From Methanobrevibacter arboriphilus JCM 13429 = DSM 1125 (lineage in GTDB: Archaea; Methanobacteriota; Methanobacteria; Methanobacteriales; Methanobacteriaceae), in contig NZ_JXMW01000011.1 in the NCBI RefSeq assembly GCF_002072215.1, positions 1 to 54,619 on the forward strand: a stretch of 54,619 bases of DNA. The letters run 5' to 3'. A program made the position numbers and the translations under genes. The notes under the pieces are model-generated. The model was not told where the DNA came from and made no database searches. It saw only the letters and a program-made list of their open reading frames with translations. Positions 28,760 to 38,069 of this stretch are shown piece by piece (the first letter of the stretch is position 1; every line of letters starts with the position of its first letter).

Positions 28760-31141
28760 ATGTCTAAAAATATTCTTATTGTCGAAGATAATAAATATAC
28801 TGGAATTGATTTGAAAAATAAACTTGAATCTTTAAATTACAAAGTAATAGATATTGTTCCTACAGAAGAAGAAGGAATTAATATTGCTATAGAAAAAAGA
28901 CCAGATTTAGTTTTAATAGATCTTGTTTTAAAAGAAAGTAATAGGGGAATTGAAGCATCTAAAAAAATACTAGCATTAGATTTACCAATCTTATTCATAA
29001 CAAGTATAGAAGACCTAAATTCTAATACTAATGATGAAAAACTCAAAGAAAACATCGACCTAGGATCAGGTTTTATTTTAAAACCAATAGAGATTGAAAA
29101 ACTTAACAGATCTGTTAAAATAGCTATAAACAATAATAAAATTGAAACAGAAAAATTAAATCTCGCTATGGGAGTAGTGGGAAATAATGATTCTAGATAC
29201 TATGATAAGACAGATGAAAACTCACAATTACATTTAAAAGCAAAAAAAAGTTATTATCAAATGAAAAAGAGTGAAAATTCTAAAAATTCTTCTAAAATCT
29301 CTGAAAAAAATGAGAAAATAACTTCAACAAATAAAAAAGATATTTTAATTGTAGAAGATGAATCTGTTTCTTTAGATATCAAACAAAAACTTGAAAATAT
29401 AGGGTATAATGTAATTGATACCGCGGATACTGGGAAAGAAGCTATAAAAAAAGCTAAAAAATTTCATCCAGACCTTATTCTTATGAGTATTGAGTTAAAA
29501 GGAGATATAAATGGTATAGAAACCTCTAAAAAACTTGAAAAATTAGATATACCTATAATATATTTAGTTAATGATGATGAAAAAGAAAATATAAAAAATG
29601 CTATAATAACATATCCTTATGGATTTATTTCAAAACCTTATAATGATTCTGAATTAAAACATACAGTAAATATAGCACTTAAAAAACACGCACATAACGT
29701 GAATAAAATTAAAAAAATAGAAAATGATGTTAAAGAAAAAAATAAAGAGCTTCTAATTGAAAAACTATGTGTTATTGGTATGCTTGGAATTTCTTCTATA
29801 CTCATACTTTATTCATTTTTATATCTTAATTTTACAGTGCTACAATGGGTTTTATTTGTACCATCTGCTATTACAATATTTTTAGCAGTTATGAGTTTAT
29901 TCAAGCAAGATAAAGTTACAAATTATGAAGTTCCACCTTTTGTTACTATGATGGTTCCAGCTCATAATGAAGAACATACAATTGCAGATTGTGTTAGATC
30001 ACTTGCAAATGTTGATTATTTCTACAAAGGAAAAAGAAATTTTGAGCTTATTGTTATTAATGATGGATCTGAAGATAGAACTGGAGAAGTTCTTAATGAA
30101 TTAAAAAAAGAATTCGATCATTTAAAAGTAATTACAAGAGTACCTCCAAGATCAGGGAAAGGAAAAGGTTTTGTACTGAATGATGGCTTAGAAATATCTA
30201 AAGGAGAAGCTATAGCTGTTTTTGATGCTGATGCTCGTGTAGATCCAGATTTCCTCACTAAAATCATACCTTATTTAAATGATGAAAAAGTTCAAGGTGT
30301 TCAATCTCGTATAAAGATGTATAACAAAGATGAAAATTTTCTTACAGCTATGCAGCATATTGAACTTGCTGTGTTTGGAAACATTGTTAGAGCAAAAGAT
30401 GTTTTAGGTAAAGCTGGTTTTTTAGGTGGAAATGGGCAGATAGTTAAAAAAGAAGCAATCTATAATATCGGAGGATGGGATGGATTTGCTATAACAGAAG
30501 ATCTAAACTTAAGTATTAGATTAATGATAGATAGATTTGCAATCAGATATTGTGGAGAAGCTTGTGTTTATCAAGAAGCAGTACCAAATTGGAAGCAATT
30601 ATTTAGACAAAGAACTCGATGGGCAATTGGAAACTTTGAAACACTATTTATATACACTCCAAAAATAATAAAATCTAAAATTCCAGTTTTTAGAACATTT
30701 GGAATCATAGAACATGTGGCATTTTACGGTTTAAACCTATTTATATTCTTTGGTTTTATCGTTCTTGGGTTAAATATCATTTCATATTTCTATTTAAATG
30801 ACTTTATAATAAAGATGAATGCGCCTTTAATTATAGGAATGGTTTCTGCATTTGGATTTTTCCCAGGCGTAATTGTGACTTTAAATCGAGATAATATTTC
30901 AATACCTCAAATATTTAAAGGTATTGTTGGATATTGGCTTTATTCGTTCCATCTTATTCCATTATTCTTTATTACCTGTTATCAAATGCTAACTAGAAAA
31001 GAAAGAACATGGGCAAAAACATTACATCTTGGTAAAGACGAAGATTTAAAACCAGAAAATATGGGAGAGATTAAAGGAAAAATGAAAAAGTTTAAAATTG
31101 GTAAAAATATAGAAGCTAAAGTTAATTATGATTCTAAATAA
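28760..31141 (+). CDS. Double receiver domain-membrane glycosyltransferase (GT2) fusion
   Basis: A 793-residue fusion. Receiver domain 1 (about 3-125) is complete: Glu9/Asp10, phospho-acceptor Asp54, Thr81 and Lys108. Receiver domain 2 (about 193-310) keeps Glu199/Asp200 and Lys292 but has Ser243 at the acceptor position and Val270 for the Thr/Ser, so it cannot be phosphorylated normally. A charged helix (311-335) and two membrane helices (about 336-380) lead to a GT2 domain (393-630) with Asp435 in NDGS, DAD 489-491, TED 579-581 and QRTRW 617-621, the processive cellulose/hyaluronan synthase set. More membrane helices follow. It probably makes or exports a polysaccharide under phospho-signal control. 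No histidine kinase is near. Confidence 0.88.
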   Translation: MSKNILIVEDNKYTGIDLKNKLESLNYKVIDIVPTEEEGINIAIEKRPDLVLIDLVLKESNRGIEASKKILALDLPILFITSIEDLNSNTNDEKLKENIDLGSGFILKPIEIEKLNRSVKIAINNNKIETEKLNLAMGVVGNNDSRYYDKTDENSQLHLKAKKSYYQMKKSENSKNSSKISEKNEKITSTNKKDILIVEDESVSLDIKQKLENIGYNVIDTADTGKEAIKKAKKFHPDLILMSIELKGDINGIETSKKLEKLDIPIIYLVNDDEKENIKNAIITYPYGFISKPYNDSELKHTVNIALKKHAHNVNKIKKIENDVKEKNKELLIEKLCVIGMLGISSILILYSFLYLNFTVLQWVLFVPSAITIFLAVMSLFKQDKVTNYEVPPFVTMMVPAHNEEHTIADCVRSLANVDYFYKGKRNFELIVINDGSEDRTGEVLNELKKEFDHLKVITRVPPRSGKGKGFVLNDGLEISKGEAIAVFDADARVDPDFLTKIIPYLNDEKVQGVQSRIKMYNKDENFLTAMQHIELAVFGNIVRAKDVLGKAGFLGGNGQIVKKEAIYNIGGWDGFAITEDLNLSIRLMIDRFAIRYCGEACVYQEAVPNWKQLFRQRTRWAIGNFETLFIYTPKIIKSKIPVFRTFGIIEHVAFYGLNLFIFFGFIVLGLNIISYFYLNDFIIKMNAPLIIGMVSAFGFFPGVIVTLNRDNISIPQIFKGIVGYWLYSFHLIPLFFITCYQMLTRKERTWAKTLHLGKDEDLKPENMGEIKGKMKKFKIGKNIEAKVNYDSK

Positions 31142-31473
31142 GCAAATTTAGAATCTCTCTATATCTTAAAATATCTCCATACTTTAAAGTTTTTATTTTT
31201 AAAATTTTCATATTTTAGAATATTTAGTACTCTAGAATCTATATATTAATCTTTATATCCTAAAATCTTCATATCTTAGAATCTTTATATTCAAATTTTT
31301 ATATTCTAAAATCTTTATATTCTAGACTTTTTATATCCTAGATTTTTTATTTATAATCTTACTACATTATTTATAAAATTTATAAATCCTAATTTTTTGA
31401 TTATCCCTTATTTTTAATTATTATTTTATAAAAAATATTTTATAGTAATATAAACAATATATTTTTGATAAAA
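31142..31473. repeat. Degenerate tandem repeat spacer
   Basis: About 320 bases. From 31150 to 31350 the DNA is a drifting array of a unit near 18-20 bases, typified by TATATTCTAAAATCTT, with TATCCTAGAT and CATATCTTAGAAT variants. No gene is seen. It may include the end of the glycosyltransferase transcript. Confidence 0.7.
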
Positions 31474-31815
31474 ATGGTAAAAATATGTTCATATTGTGGT
31501 TGTGAAAATCAAGAAAGTTTTAACTTTTGTTCTAACTGTGGAAGACCATTAATTCCTAAGGAAGAAAAAAACTTAATTATAGATTATAAAAAATTAATCA
31601 TTATTAGTTATGTTGTTACAATAATATTCAGTTGGGGAGGACTTATTTTCAACTTATTATTTAATAGCTATGGGTTTTTTGGTATTATAGGACTATTTTT
31701 ACCATTTTATTTAATCCAATCTAAAAATAAGTCTGTTAAAAAACATGGTTATATACAAATAGCTCTTTCTCTAATTGGAATATTATTATCACTACTATTA
31801 ATATTTTATATTTAA
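31474..31815 (+). CDS. Zinc-ribbon membrane protein
   Basis: A 113-residue protein. A zinc ribbon opens it: CSYCGCENQESFNFCSNCGRPL, giving Cys-x2-Cys and Cys-x2-Cys near residues 5-23. Two or three hydrophobic segments follow (IIISYVVTIIFSWGGLIF, GFFGIIGLFLPFYLI, IALSLIGILLSLLLIFYI). This layout is common in archaeal proteins of unknown function. I prefer ATG 31474; a TTG three codons earlier is possible. No ribosome site is seen, so a leaderless transcript is likely. Confidence 0.7.
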   Translation: MVKICSYCGCENQESFNFCSNCGRPLIPKEEKNLIIDYKKLIIISYVVTIIFSWGGLIFNLLFNSYGFFGIIGLFLPFYLIQSKNKSVKKHGYIQIALSLIGILLSLLLIFYI

Positions 31816-32134
31816 ATAAATACTTAATTCAAATAAAATTTATATTTAAATAATTATTTTAAATTTAAATATATATTACAAATTTAATAAATATTTCAAA
31901 GTTAAATAGATATTTTATATTTTAAAAAATATTAAATCTGAATAAAATTATATAAAATTTAATAAATATTTAATAAAAAACTTAATAAAAGTTTTAATAA
32001 AAAATTTAAAAATATATATGCCAAAAATATATAGATACTTTATTTCTTATCTAAGAAATAAAAATAAAGAATATCAATAAGTATTTAAACAAATCAAAAC
32101 AAATATTCCATTAGGTAACTAAGGGGGGATTTCT
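31816..32134. other. AT-rich spacer
   Basis: About 320 bases made of AAATATTTAA-type repeats. A short hairpin-capable segment TTTCTTATCTAAGAAA lies at about 32042-32057 (perfect 8-bp palindrome arms). The right end has the ribosome site AAGGGGGGA. No gene is seen. Confidence 0.5.
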
Positions 32135-32650
32135 ATGGAAATGATTTACATTTTTTGGATTATAACAATATTTGGGGCTTTAATACATTTATTTTTAAGT
32201 AAAAAAGAAAGAACTAAAAATAGAATTTTTGAAATATTCTTACTATGGTTTTTAGTAATAATGGTTGGTTTTGGATCATTATTTGCTTTTTTTGGTCATG
32301 TTTTCACGGCAGACATGGTTGCTAATATGATAGGGTGGCCTACTGGGAGTCCATTTCAGTTTGAAGTTGGAATTGCAAACTTGTCATACGGAATTTTGGG
32401 TATTTTATGTTGGAAATTAAGAGATAATTTTTGGACAGCAACAATAATAGCTATATCTGTATTCTATTTAGGAGATGGCTATTTTCACATCATGAATATA
32501 ATTCAAGTAGGTAATATGGCTCCTGGAAATGCAGGCTTTGCATTGTACAATGATATATTAATCCCAATAATACTAATAACACTTTTAATCGCATATAAAT
32601 ATACTTCAAAACATGTGAAAATAAACAATGCCTCCATAAAAAATAACTAA
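32135..32650 (+). CDS. DUF6790-like integral membrane protein
   Basis: A 171-residue protein with four to five membrane helices: IYFWII-type start, FLLWFLVIMVGFGSLFAFFGHVF, IANLSYGILGILCW, NFWTATIIAISVFYLGDGYFHI and NDILIPIILITLLIAY. The conserved-looking GWPTGSPFQFEVG between helices resembles the DUF6790 family of small membrane proteins; function unknown. The ATG follows a strong AAGGGGGGA site. Single gene, convergent with the OpuC-type operon. Confidence 0.65.
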   Translation: MEMIYIFWIITIFGALIHLFLSKKERTKNRIFEIFLLWFLVIMVGFGSLFAFFGHVFTADMVANMIGWPTGSPFQFEVGIANLSYGILGILCWKLRDNFWTATIIAISVFYLGDGYFHIMNIIQVGNMAPGNAGFALYNDILIPIILITLLIAYKYTSKHVKINNASIKNN

Positions 32651-32962
32651 AGATAAAAAATAGAAAAAAGAATAATAAAAAATGAATGGAAAATATTTTT
32701 CTCAAAAATGGATAATATCCTATTAATCTTATCCATTCATTTATTTTAATCTCTGAATCTCTTCAGCAAGATTTTTTTTGTTTTAAAGCAATTAGCTGGT
32801 TTTTTATTAAAAATACTTTTCATTCAATAAAAATTTAAATATTCTATAAAGCTCAAAAAGAGGTTGGAATTCATTTATTATATGAAATATCATAAAACTG
32901 AAAGCACCATTTCAATGTTAATTATTATAATTTTTAGCTAAATTTTCTAACTATATTATTTT

Positions 32963-33712
32963 TTAGTATATTGGTTCAGTTAGTTGTTTTACAAAATCAG
33001 AAGAAGGACAAGCCATGATATTTTTTGGAATGTCTAATTGTTCGATTGTTCCATTATTCATTATTAATGTTCTATCTCCTAATGCAAGTGCTTCATTTAT
33101 ATCATGTGTTACAAAAACAATGGTGATTTTAGTTTTTTCATGTATTTTTTTTATCTCTTTTTGAAGTTGTTTTCTTGTTATTGCATCAACAGCTCCAAAA
33201 GACTCATCCATCAACAATATTTTTGGAGAAGCTGCTAAAGCTCTTGCTATACCTACTCTTTGTTGTTGTCCTCCAGATAATTCTTCAGGATAACGATCAA
33301 TTAGATTTTGATCTAAATTAGTTATTTTCATCCATTTTTCAACATCATTTTCTATTTTATCCTTATCTTTTTTATTTATTAATTTTAGAACATATGAAAT
33401 ATTATCTTTTACACTTAAATGAGGAAATAATGATGTTCCTTGAATGGAATAACCGATTTTTCTTCTTAAATTAACCATATCTTCTTTAGAGATATCTTTT
33501 CCATCTAAAAAAATCTTTCCAGAGCTAGGTTTGACAAGACCATTGATCATTTTTAAAATAGTGGTCTTTCCACACCCAGAACTTCCAATGATTGTTAAAA
33601 ATTCTTTTTCAACTATTTTAAGATTAAAATCATCGATTATTTTATTATCATCAAATGTTTTAGATATATTTTGAAATTCAATGATTACATTTTTATTATC
33701 AAGATCATCCAT
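32963..33712 (-). CDS. Osmoprotectant ABC transporter ATP-binding protein (OpuCA type)
   Basis: The ATPase of a glycine betaine/choline/carnitine-type importer. The 249-residue protein has Walker A GSSGCGKTT at 43-51, the signature LSGGQQQRVGIARAL, Walker B ILLMDESFGAVD and the switch histidine in VFVTHD. OpuCA proteins often have two C-terminal CBS domains; here the protein ends after the ATPase, so ionic-strength sensing by CBS is absent. I chose ATG 33712 after GGGGGGTGA, not the GTG three codons earlier. It follows the permease gene by about 65 bases in one operon. Confidence 0.9.
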   Translation of the reverse strand: MDDLDNKNVIIEFQNISKTFDDNKIIDDFNLKIVEKEFLTIIGSSGCGKTTILKMINGLVKPSSGKIFLDGKDISKEDMVNLRRKIGYSIQGTSLFPHLSVKDNISYVLKLINKKDKDKIENDVEKWMKITNLDQNLIDRYPEELSGGQQQRVGIARALAASPKILLMDESFGAVDAITRKQLQKEIKKIHEKTKITIVFVTHDINEALALGDRTLIMNNGTIEQLDIPKNIMACPSSDFVKQLTEPIY

Positions 33713-33777
33713 ATTTTTCACCCCCCAATAAATTTCAATAGTATAATCTTATAAATATCATTCATTTTTCCAAACTA

Positions 33778-35367
33778 TTAATCTACTAATTTTTTTTCTT
33801 TTAAAAATTCATGGGCAACATCTTTAGGATCTTTCTTCTCAACTTCTACTTGATAATTCATTTTAGCCATATCTTCATTACTAATAAGTCCTTCAAGCTT
33901 TAATAAAACCTCCTTTAATTCAGGATGTTCTTTTAAAACTTCATTTCTTACTACATTTCCACATTCATATGATGGGAAGAACCCTAAATCATCTTTTAAT
34001 ATAGTTATATTTGAAGATATTAATCGACCATCAGTTGTGTATATTACTACTACATCTATTTTTTTGTCATTGATAGCATTATACTTTAATCCAACATCCA
34101 TATCCTTAGTATCTTTAAAATTGAAATTGTATTTTTCAGAGATCGCATTATATCCATCATTTCTTTCAAAAAAATCTGGTTCAGCTCCAAAAGTTAAATC
34201 ATTTGATACTTTTGCAAGATCCGAATAAGTTTTTAGATTATATTTATCTGCTATTTCTTTATTAACAGCTATACCATATGTATTTTCAAATCCATACATC
34301 CCCACCCATGACATATTATATTTTTCATTATATTTTGATTTTAACTCTGAATTTTGCTCAGTAGTGAAAGTTCCACCTTCTTTTAAAACTTCCATCCATC
34401 CTGTTCCAGTATATTCTGGATATAAGTCAAAATCTCCTTTTTCCATTCCTGGATGAATTGTACTAACTCCTCCTGCAATACCAGTACTTAGTTTAACATT
34501 AAGATCAGTTTTTTCTTCAATCAATTCCTTTAACATATAACCCAGTATATATTGTTCTGTATAAGGTTTACTAGCAATGTTTATTGTTTCAGAACTACTA
34601 GAGCCATATAATATTCCCCCTCCTACTAAACCTATGACTAATATAATAGCTACTATTGCTACTGGCTTTTTATTATTTTCATTATTTTTACTTATTTTCT
34701 TTAATTTATTTACAAATTTAGAATCATTTTTACCATATTTCGTTATTTTTTCAATTTGGCCTAAAATAAAATCTACTACTATAGCTAATATAGCTATTAA
34801 AATACTTCCTGCTATTGTCATAGCCATGTTATTGGTTGTTATCCCCCTGTAAATAGCTACACCTAACCCTCCAGCACCTATAAATGCAGCTATACCAGCT
34901 AATGCTATGGTCATGACAGCCATTGTTCTGATACCAGCCATTATATGAGGCATTGCTAGTGGAATTTTTATTTTATATAACATTTGGAATTTTGTACTTC
35001 CCATTCCTCTTGCTGCTTCTAAAATCCCCTTATCAATGTTAGTAATGCCAGAATGAGTATTTTTAACCATAGGAAGTAAAGCATAAATTGTAAGGGCTAT
35101 TATTGCACTAACATCACCAATACCTGATATTGGAATTAATAATCCAAATAATGCTATTGAAGGTATAGTATAAACAAAATTAACTACACTTAATATCCAT
35201 TTATTTTTTTCATATTCACTAACAATAATTCCAATAATCATTCCTAAAACAATCGCGATTAAAATAGAAATTAAAGAAAGTTGGATATGTTGAATTAATA
35301 AATCCATGAAAAATTCGTGATCTGAAATCAATAAAGAAAAACTCTCTTCTAATAAAATATTTAACAA
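33778..35367 (-). CDS. OpuC-type permease fused to substrate-binding domain
   Basis: A 529-residue fusion. Residues about 20-215 are an ABC permease with five or six helices and the EAA loop (LEAARGMGSTKFQMLYKIKIPLAMP). A membrane helix at about 235-255 then presents a substrate-binding domain outside (about 260-529; INIASKPYTEQYILGYML, GDFDLYPEYTGTGW) of the quaternary-amine/osmoprotectant type. This replaces separate OpuCB/OpuCC proteins. The start is unclear: TTG 35367 is one base after GGGGGG, too close; an AUU three codons on is 9 bases away. In Firmicutes a similar fusion (OpuCB-C, EgtU) is known; some bind ergothioneine, so the substrate is open. Confidence 0.88.
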   Translation of the reverse strand: MLNILLEESFSLLISDHEFFMDLLIQHIQLSLISILIAIVLGMIIGIIVSEYEKNKWILSVVNFVYTIPSIALFGLLIPISGIGDVSAIIALTIYALLPMVKNTHSGITNIDKGILEAARGMGSTKFQMLYKIKIPLAMPHIMAGIRTMAVMTIALAGIAAFIGAGGLGVAIYRGITTNNMAMTIAGSILIAILAIVVDFILGQIEKITKYGKNDSKFVNKLKKISKNNENNKKPVAIVAIILVIGLVGGGILYGSSSSETINIASKPYTEQYILGYMLKELIEEKTDLNVKLSTGIAGGVSTIHPGMEKGDFDLYPEYTGTGWMEVLKEGGTFTTEQNSELKSKYNEKYNMSWVGMYGFENTYGIAVNKEIADKYNLKTYSDLAKVSNDLTFGAEPDFFERNDGYNAISEKYNFNFKDTKDMDVGLKYNAINDKKIDVVVIYTTDGRLISSNITILKDDLGFFPSYECGNVVRNEVLKEHPELKEVLLKLEGLISNEDMAKMNYQVEVEKKDPKDVAHEFLKEKKLVD

Positions 35368-36005
35368 ACCCCCCTTTCATACGTTTCATAATATTTAATA
35401 AATGTCTATATATATTATTTATACAACATTATGTAAATATTTTATGATATTTTATTGATATTTTATTATCTATTTATTATTTTAGCCATTTAAAATATAA
35501 CTATGAAAAATTAGAAAAAATAATTACAGAAACACTAACTAAAAATAATATTCATTATGCCATTATCAATGATGAAGAATTTTAAAACAATAGAGAAAGA
35601 AAATATTTAAAATATTAGTCTAATTTTTGAGATATATAAGAAACTACTTGATTTTTACTATTCAATAAAATATCAATAGATTTTTTTTATTTTCTAGATA
35701 ATTAATCATATTTCTTAAATTTTTTATTTTATTTTTTTGATTAATTAATCTATTAATCATTAGAAAGCCACTTTTCATATTATATTTGAATATAGAAAAA
35801 TAATTATAATAATTAAATTCATAAACTATACTCATGGGGTTTCAAGAGATTAAAGGAATTAAATTAATATTAAAAGTTTTTTTAATAATCCCAATATTTA
35901 TTCTATTTATTTTTCAAACGTTATTTAAAAGGATTAAAAATACTAAATTACAGTTAAAAATTTATGATTATATGATTAAGCTTTGGTCTGAAATATATTT
36001 CATCT
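35368..36005. other. Intergenic region with possible relic
   Basis: About 640 bases upstream of the OpuC-type operon. At 35500-35586 the plus strand reads YEKLEKIITETLTKNN then IHYAIINDEEF and a stop, with normal codon use but no start, perhaps the tail of a lost gene. A 66-codon hydrophobic frame at 35834-36034 (MGFQEIKGIKLILKV) is open but has no ribosome site; it may be the damaged 5' part of the TPR relic that follows. Confidence 0.45.
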
Positions 36006-36298
36006 ATGAATACCGGATATGTATTACAAAATAACGAAGAATATGAAAAAACTATAATAAATTTTGAAAAAAGTCTAGAACTTGTAAAAAAGAAGACTCT
36101 GATAAAGTTTCCCCATTAAAAAGTATCGTATTATTATTAGAAGAGTTAAATGATTTTGATGAATCTTTAAAGATTATTAATAAAGTATTAAGAATAAATC
36201 CTGATGAAAAAGAAACAATATACAATAAAAGAATAACATTATCAAGACTATCTAAATATGAAGATGCTTTAATTAAAATATTAATCAATAAATTATAG
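36006..36298 (+). pseudogene. Frameshifted TPR protein remnant
   Basis: From ATG 36006 one frame reads GYVLQNNEEYEKTIINFEKS, a typical tetratricopeptide helix pair. At the A-rich run near 36090-36100 the frame changes, and the next one continues with LEELNDFDESLKIINKVL, RINPDEKETIYNKRIT and SKYEDALIKIL to TAG 36298. A one-base error or true frameshift separates the halves. TPR proteins mediate protein contacts. Because only about three motifs remain and the 5' end is unclear, I read it as a decayed gene. Confidence 0.7.
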
Positions 36299-36341
36299 AA
36301 TAACTTGGAAAATTATAATAATTAAAAAAAAGGTGAAAATT

Positions 36342-37070
36342 ATGAAATATATACATATTCCCTTAGAAGGAGCATATAATGTTAGAGAATTGGGAGGTTA
36401 TCCTATAAATAATGGAGTTACCTCTTTTAATAGCTTTTTAAGAGGAGATAGCCTTGAAGAAATTACTGTTAAAGACTTAAAAATATTAGAAGAGTATGGT
36501 ATAAGAAACATACTTGATTTAAGAGGAGAAATTGAAATAGGTGATGAATTAAAAATAATCAGAGATAATTCAAACTTAAAATATAAACAAATTTCATTAT
36601 TTGGTGATATTGAAAAAGCTGCATCTGAAGATATAACTAAAATGATTGTAGAAAATCCAGAAGAATTTTTAATAGAAATATATATAGCTGCACTGAATGA
36701 AGCTAAATCTGCAATGAAAGAAGTGTTTGATAATATAGCAAAATGTAAAGGAGGGATACTTTTCCATTGTACTGATGGAAAAGACAGAACCGGAATAATA
36801 TCCGCACTTTTATTAGATTTAGCTGGTGTTAAAAAATCAGACATCATAGCTAATTACCAAATAACCCACACTTATATAAAAGAAAATCCAAAAGTAAAGG
36901 AACAAGCCAAACAATATTCTGAAGAACTCACTTACTCAAAGCCAAAATATATGGCAAACTTATTAAACTATCTTGAAAAAAATTATAATAATACAGAATC
37001 ATATCTAGAAAAAATTGGTGTAAGTAAAGAAAATATAAGAAAAATAAAACAAAAATTAATTACCATATAA
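36342..37070 (+). CDS. Tyrosine/phosphoinositide phosphatase-like protein
   Basis: A 242-residue phosphatase of the tyrosine-phosphatase-like group found in bacteria and some archaea (MptpB/LipA type). The catalytic P-loop is HCTDGKDRTG with Cys143 and Arg149, where Asp and Lys inside the loop are typical of this subgroup. The N-terminal NVRELGGYPINNG signature and FLRGDSLEEIT strand are also typical. AGGTGA selects ATG 36342; the overlapping GTG three codons earlier is less likely. Substrates may be phosphoproteins or phospholipids. Single gene at the edge of the relic-rich region, possibly acquired by transfer. Confidence 0.85.
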   Translation: MKYIHIPLEGAYNVRELGGYPINNGVTSFNSFLRGDSLEEITVKDLKILEEYGIRNILDLRGEIEIGDELKIIRDNSNLKYKQISLFGDIEKAASEDITKMIVENPEEFLIEIYIAALNEAKSAMKEVFDNIAKCKGGILFHCTDGKDRTGIISALLLDLAGVKKSDIIANYQITHTYIKENPKVKEQAKQYSEELTYSKPKYMANLLNYLEKNYNNTESYLEKIGVSKENIRKIKQKLITI

Positions 37071-37115
37071 TAAAAACCAAATTACTTATTAAATTATTCA
37101 AATAATATTAAAAAG

Positions 37116-37220
37116 TTAATTATTCAATTCTTTTAATCTTTGGATTTCTTCTGCGTGGTGTTTCATGATTAAACCATTAGGTGTTTTAACCACATTAAAA
37201 TGATGTTTATTAGCTAATTT
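37116..37220 (-). pseudogene. C-terminal remnant of the 39143-39748 family
   Basis: The minus strand ends in MKHHAEEIQRLKELNN and a stop, nearly the same as the tail of the protein encoded at 39143-39748; the nucleotide match covers about 60 bases. Upstream of it the similarity stops. It is therefore a truncated duplicate of that gene, not an independent coding region. Confidence 0.7.
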
Positions 37221-37426
37221 TTAAATTAGTTGTTTTGTTCTTTTTTGTTTAGTTTATTAGTTTTTTTACAGCTCTCACAAAGAACAGCAAACAAATATTA
37301 TTAAGCTTCTTTCTCAAAAAATATCCATAATCAATGATATAATCATAAAATGGAGACTTTCAACACTTAATATAATAGCATTACTTAATATAATAGCATT
37401 ATTATTCTATTATTATAAATAAATTT
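37221..37426. repeat. Spacer with short tandem repeat
   Basis: No gene is seen. The right end has two tandem copies of CTTAATATAATAGCATTA (about 37367-37402) just downstream of the rubrerythrin stop. Confidence 0.6.
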
Positions 37427-37966
37427 TTAATAGTTTTTTGCTTTTATTTCAAAATATGCTTTTGGATATTTACATACTGGACAAATTTCTGGGGCAGATT
37501 TTCCTTCAACAATATATTCACAATTCCTACATTCCCAAACTACTGTGTTTTCTTTTTTAAATACTTCATCATTTTTTAAATTAGCTAATAATTTCTTATA
37601 CTTTGCTTCATGCTCTTTTTCAATTTGACCTACCATTTCAAAAACATAAGCAATTATATCAAAACCTTCTTCTTTTGCTTCTTTTGCAAATTTATCATAC
37701 ATAGTCCATCCATAATGTTCAACATCAGCAGCATCTTCTAAATTAGTTACTGTATCCGGAATTTTTTCATCATGTAAAAATTTAAACCATATTTTTGCAT
37801 GCTCCTTTTCTTTTTCCGCTGTTTCAAGAAATAAAGCAGCAATTTGCTCATAACCTTCCTCTTTTGCTTTAGCGGCATAAAAAGTATATTTATTCCTAGA
37901 CCGTGACTCTCCTGAAAAAGAACCCATTAAATTCTTCTCTGTTTTTGTTCCTTTCAAATCCAACAT
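37427..37966 (-). CDS. Rubrerythrin
   Basis: Rubrerythrin reduces hydrogen peroxide in anaerobes using a di-iron site and a rubredoxin-type iron. The 179-residue protein has the ferritin-like part (TEKNLMGSFSGESRSRNKY, ETAEKEKEHAKIWFKFL, VEHYGWTMYDKFAKEA, EMVGQIEKEHEAKY) with the expected Glu and His ligands. A C-terminal rubredoxin-like domain has WECRNCEYIVEG and CPVCKYPKAYFE. I chose ATG 37966; GGAGG lies 10 bases before it, and a TTG 4 bases after GGAGG is the rival. An inverted repeat AATAAC-AATA-GTTATT at 38015-38030 near the TATA region may be regulatory. Confidence 0.93.
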   Translation of the reverse strand: MLDLKGTKTEKNLMGSFSGESRSRNKYTFYAAKAKEEGYEQIAALFLETAEKEKEHAKIWFKFLHDEKIPDTVTNLEDAADVEHYGWTMYDKFAKEAKEEGFDIIAYVFEMVGQIEKEHEAKYKKLLANLKNDEVFKKENTVVWECRNCEYIVEGKSAPEICPVCKYPKAYFEIKAKNY

Positions 37967-38014
37967 TTTCAACATACCTCCTAAAATTATATAAAACATA
38001 TTATATTTATATAA

Positions 38015-38030
38015 AATAACAATAGTTATT
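38015..38030 (-). promoter_or_regulatory. Inverted repeat in the rubrerythrin promoter
   Basis: AATAAC / GTTATT with a 4-base centre, just upstream of a TTTTATATAAATA element on the minus strand. It may bind a redox- or peroxide-responsive regulator, but repeats of A/T easily occur by chance here. Confidence 0.3.
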
Positions 38031-38069
38031 ATTATAATATCATAATTACCTCATCATTAATAAATTTAA

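Noticed and set aside
35834-36034. Hydrophobic 66-codon frame
   Set aside because: No ribosome site, overlaps the TPR relic in another frame. It is kept only as a possible damaged 5' part of that relic.
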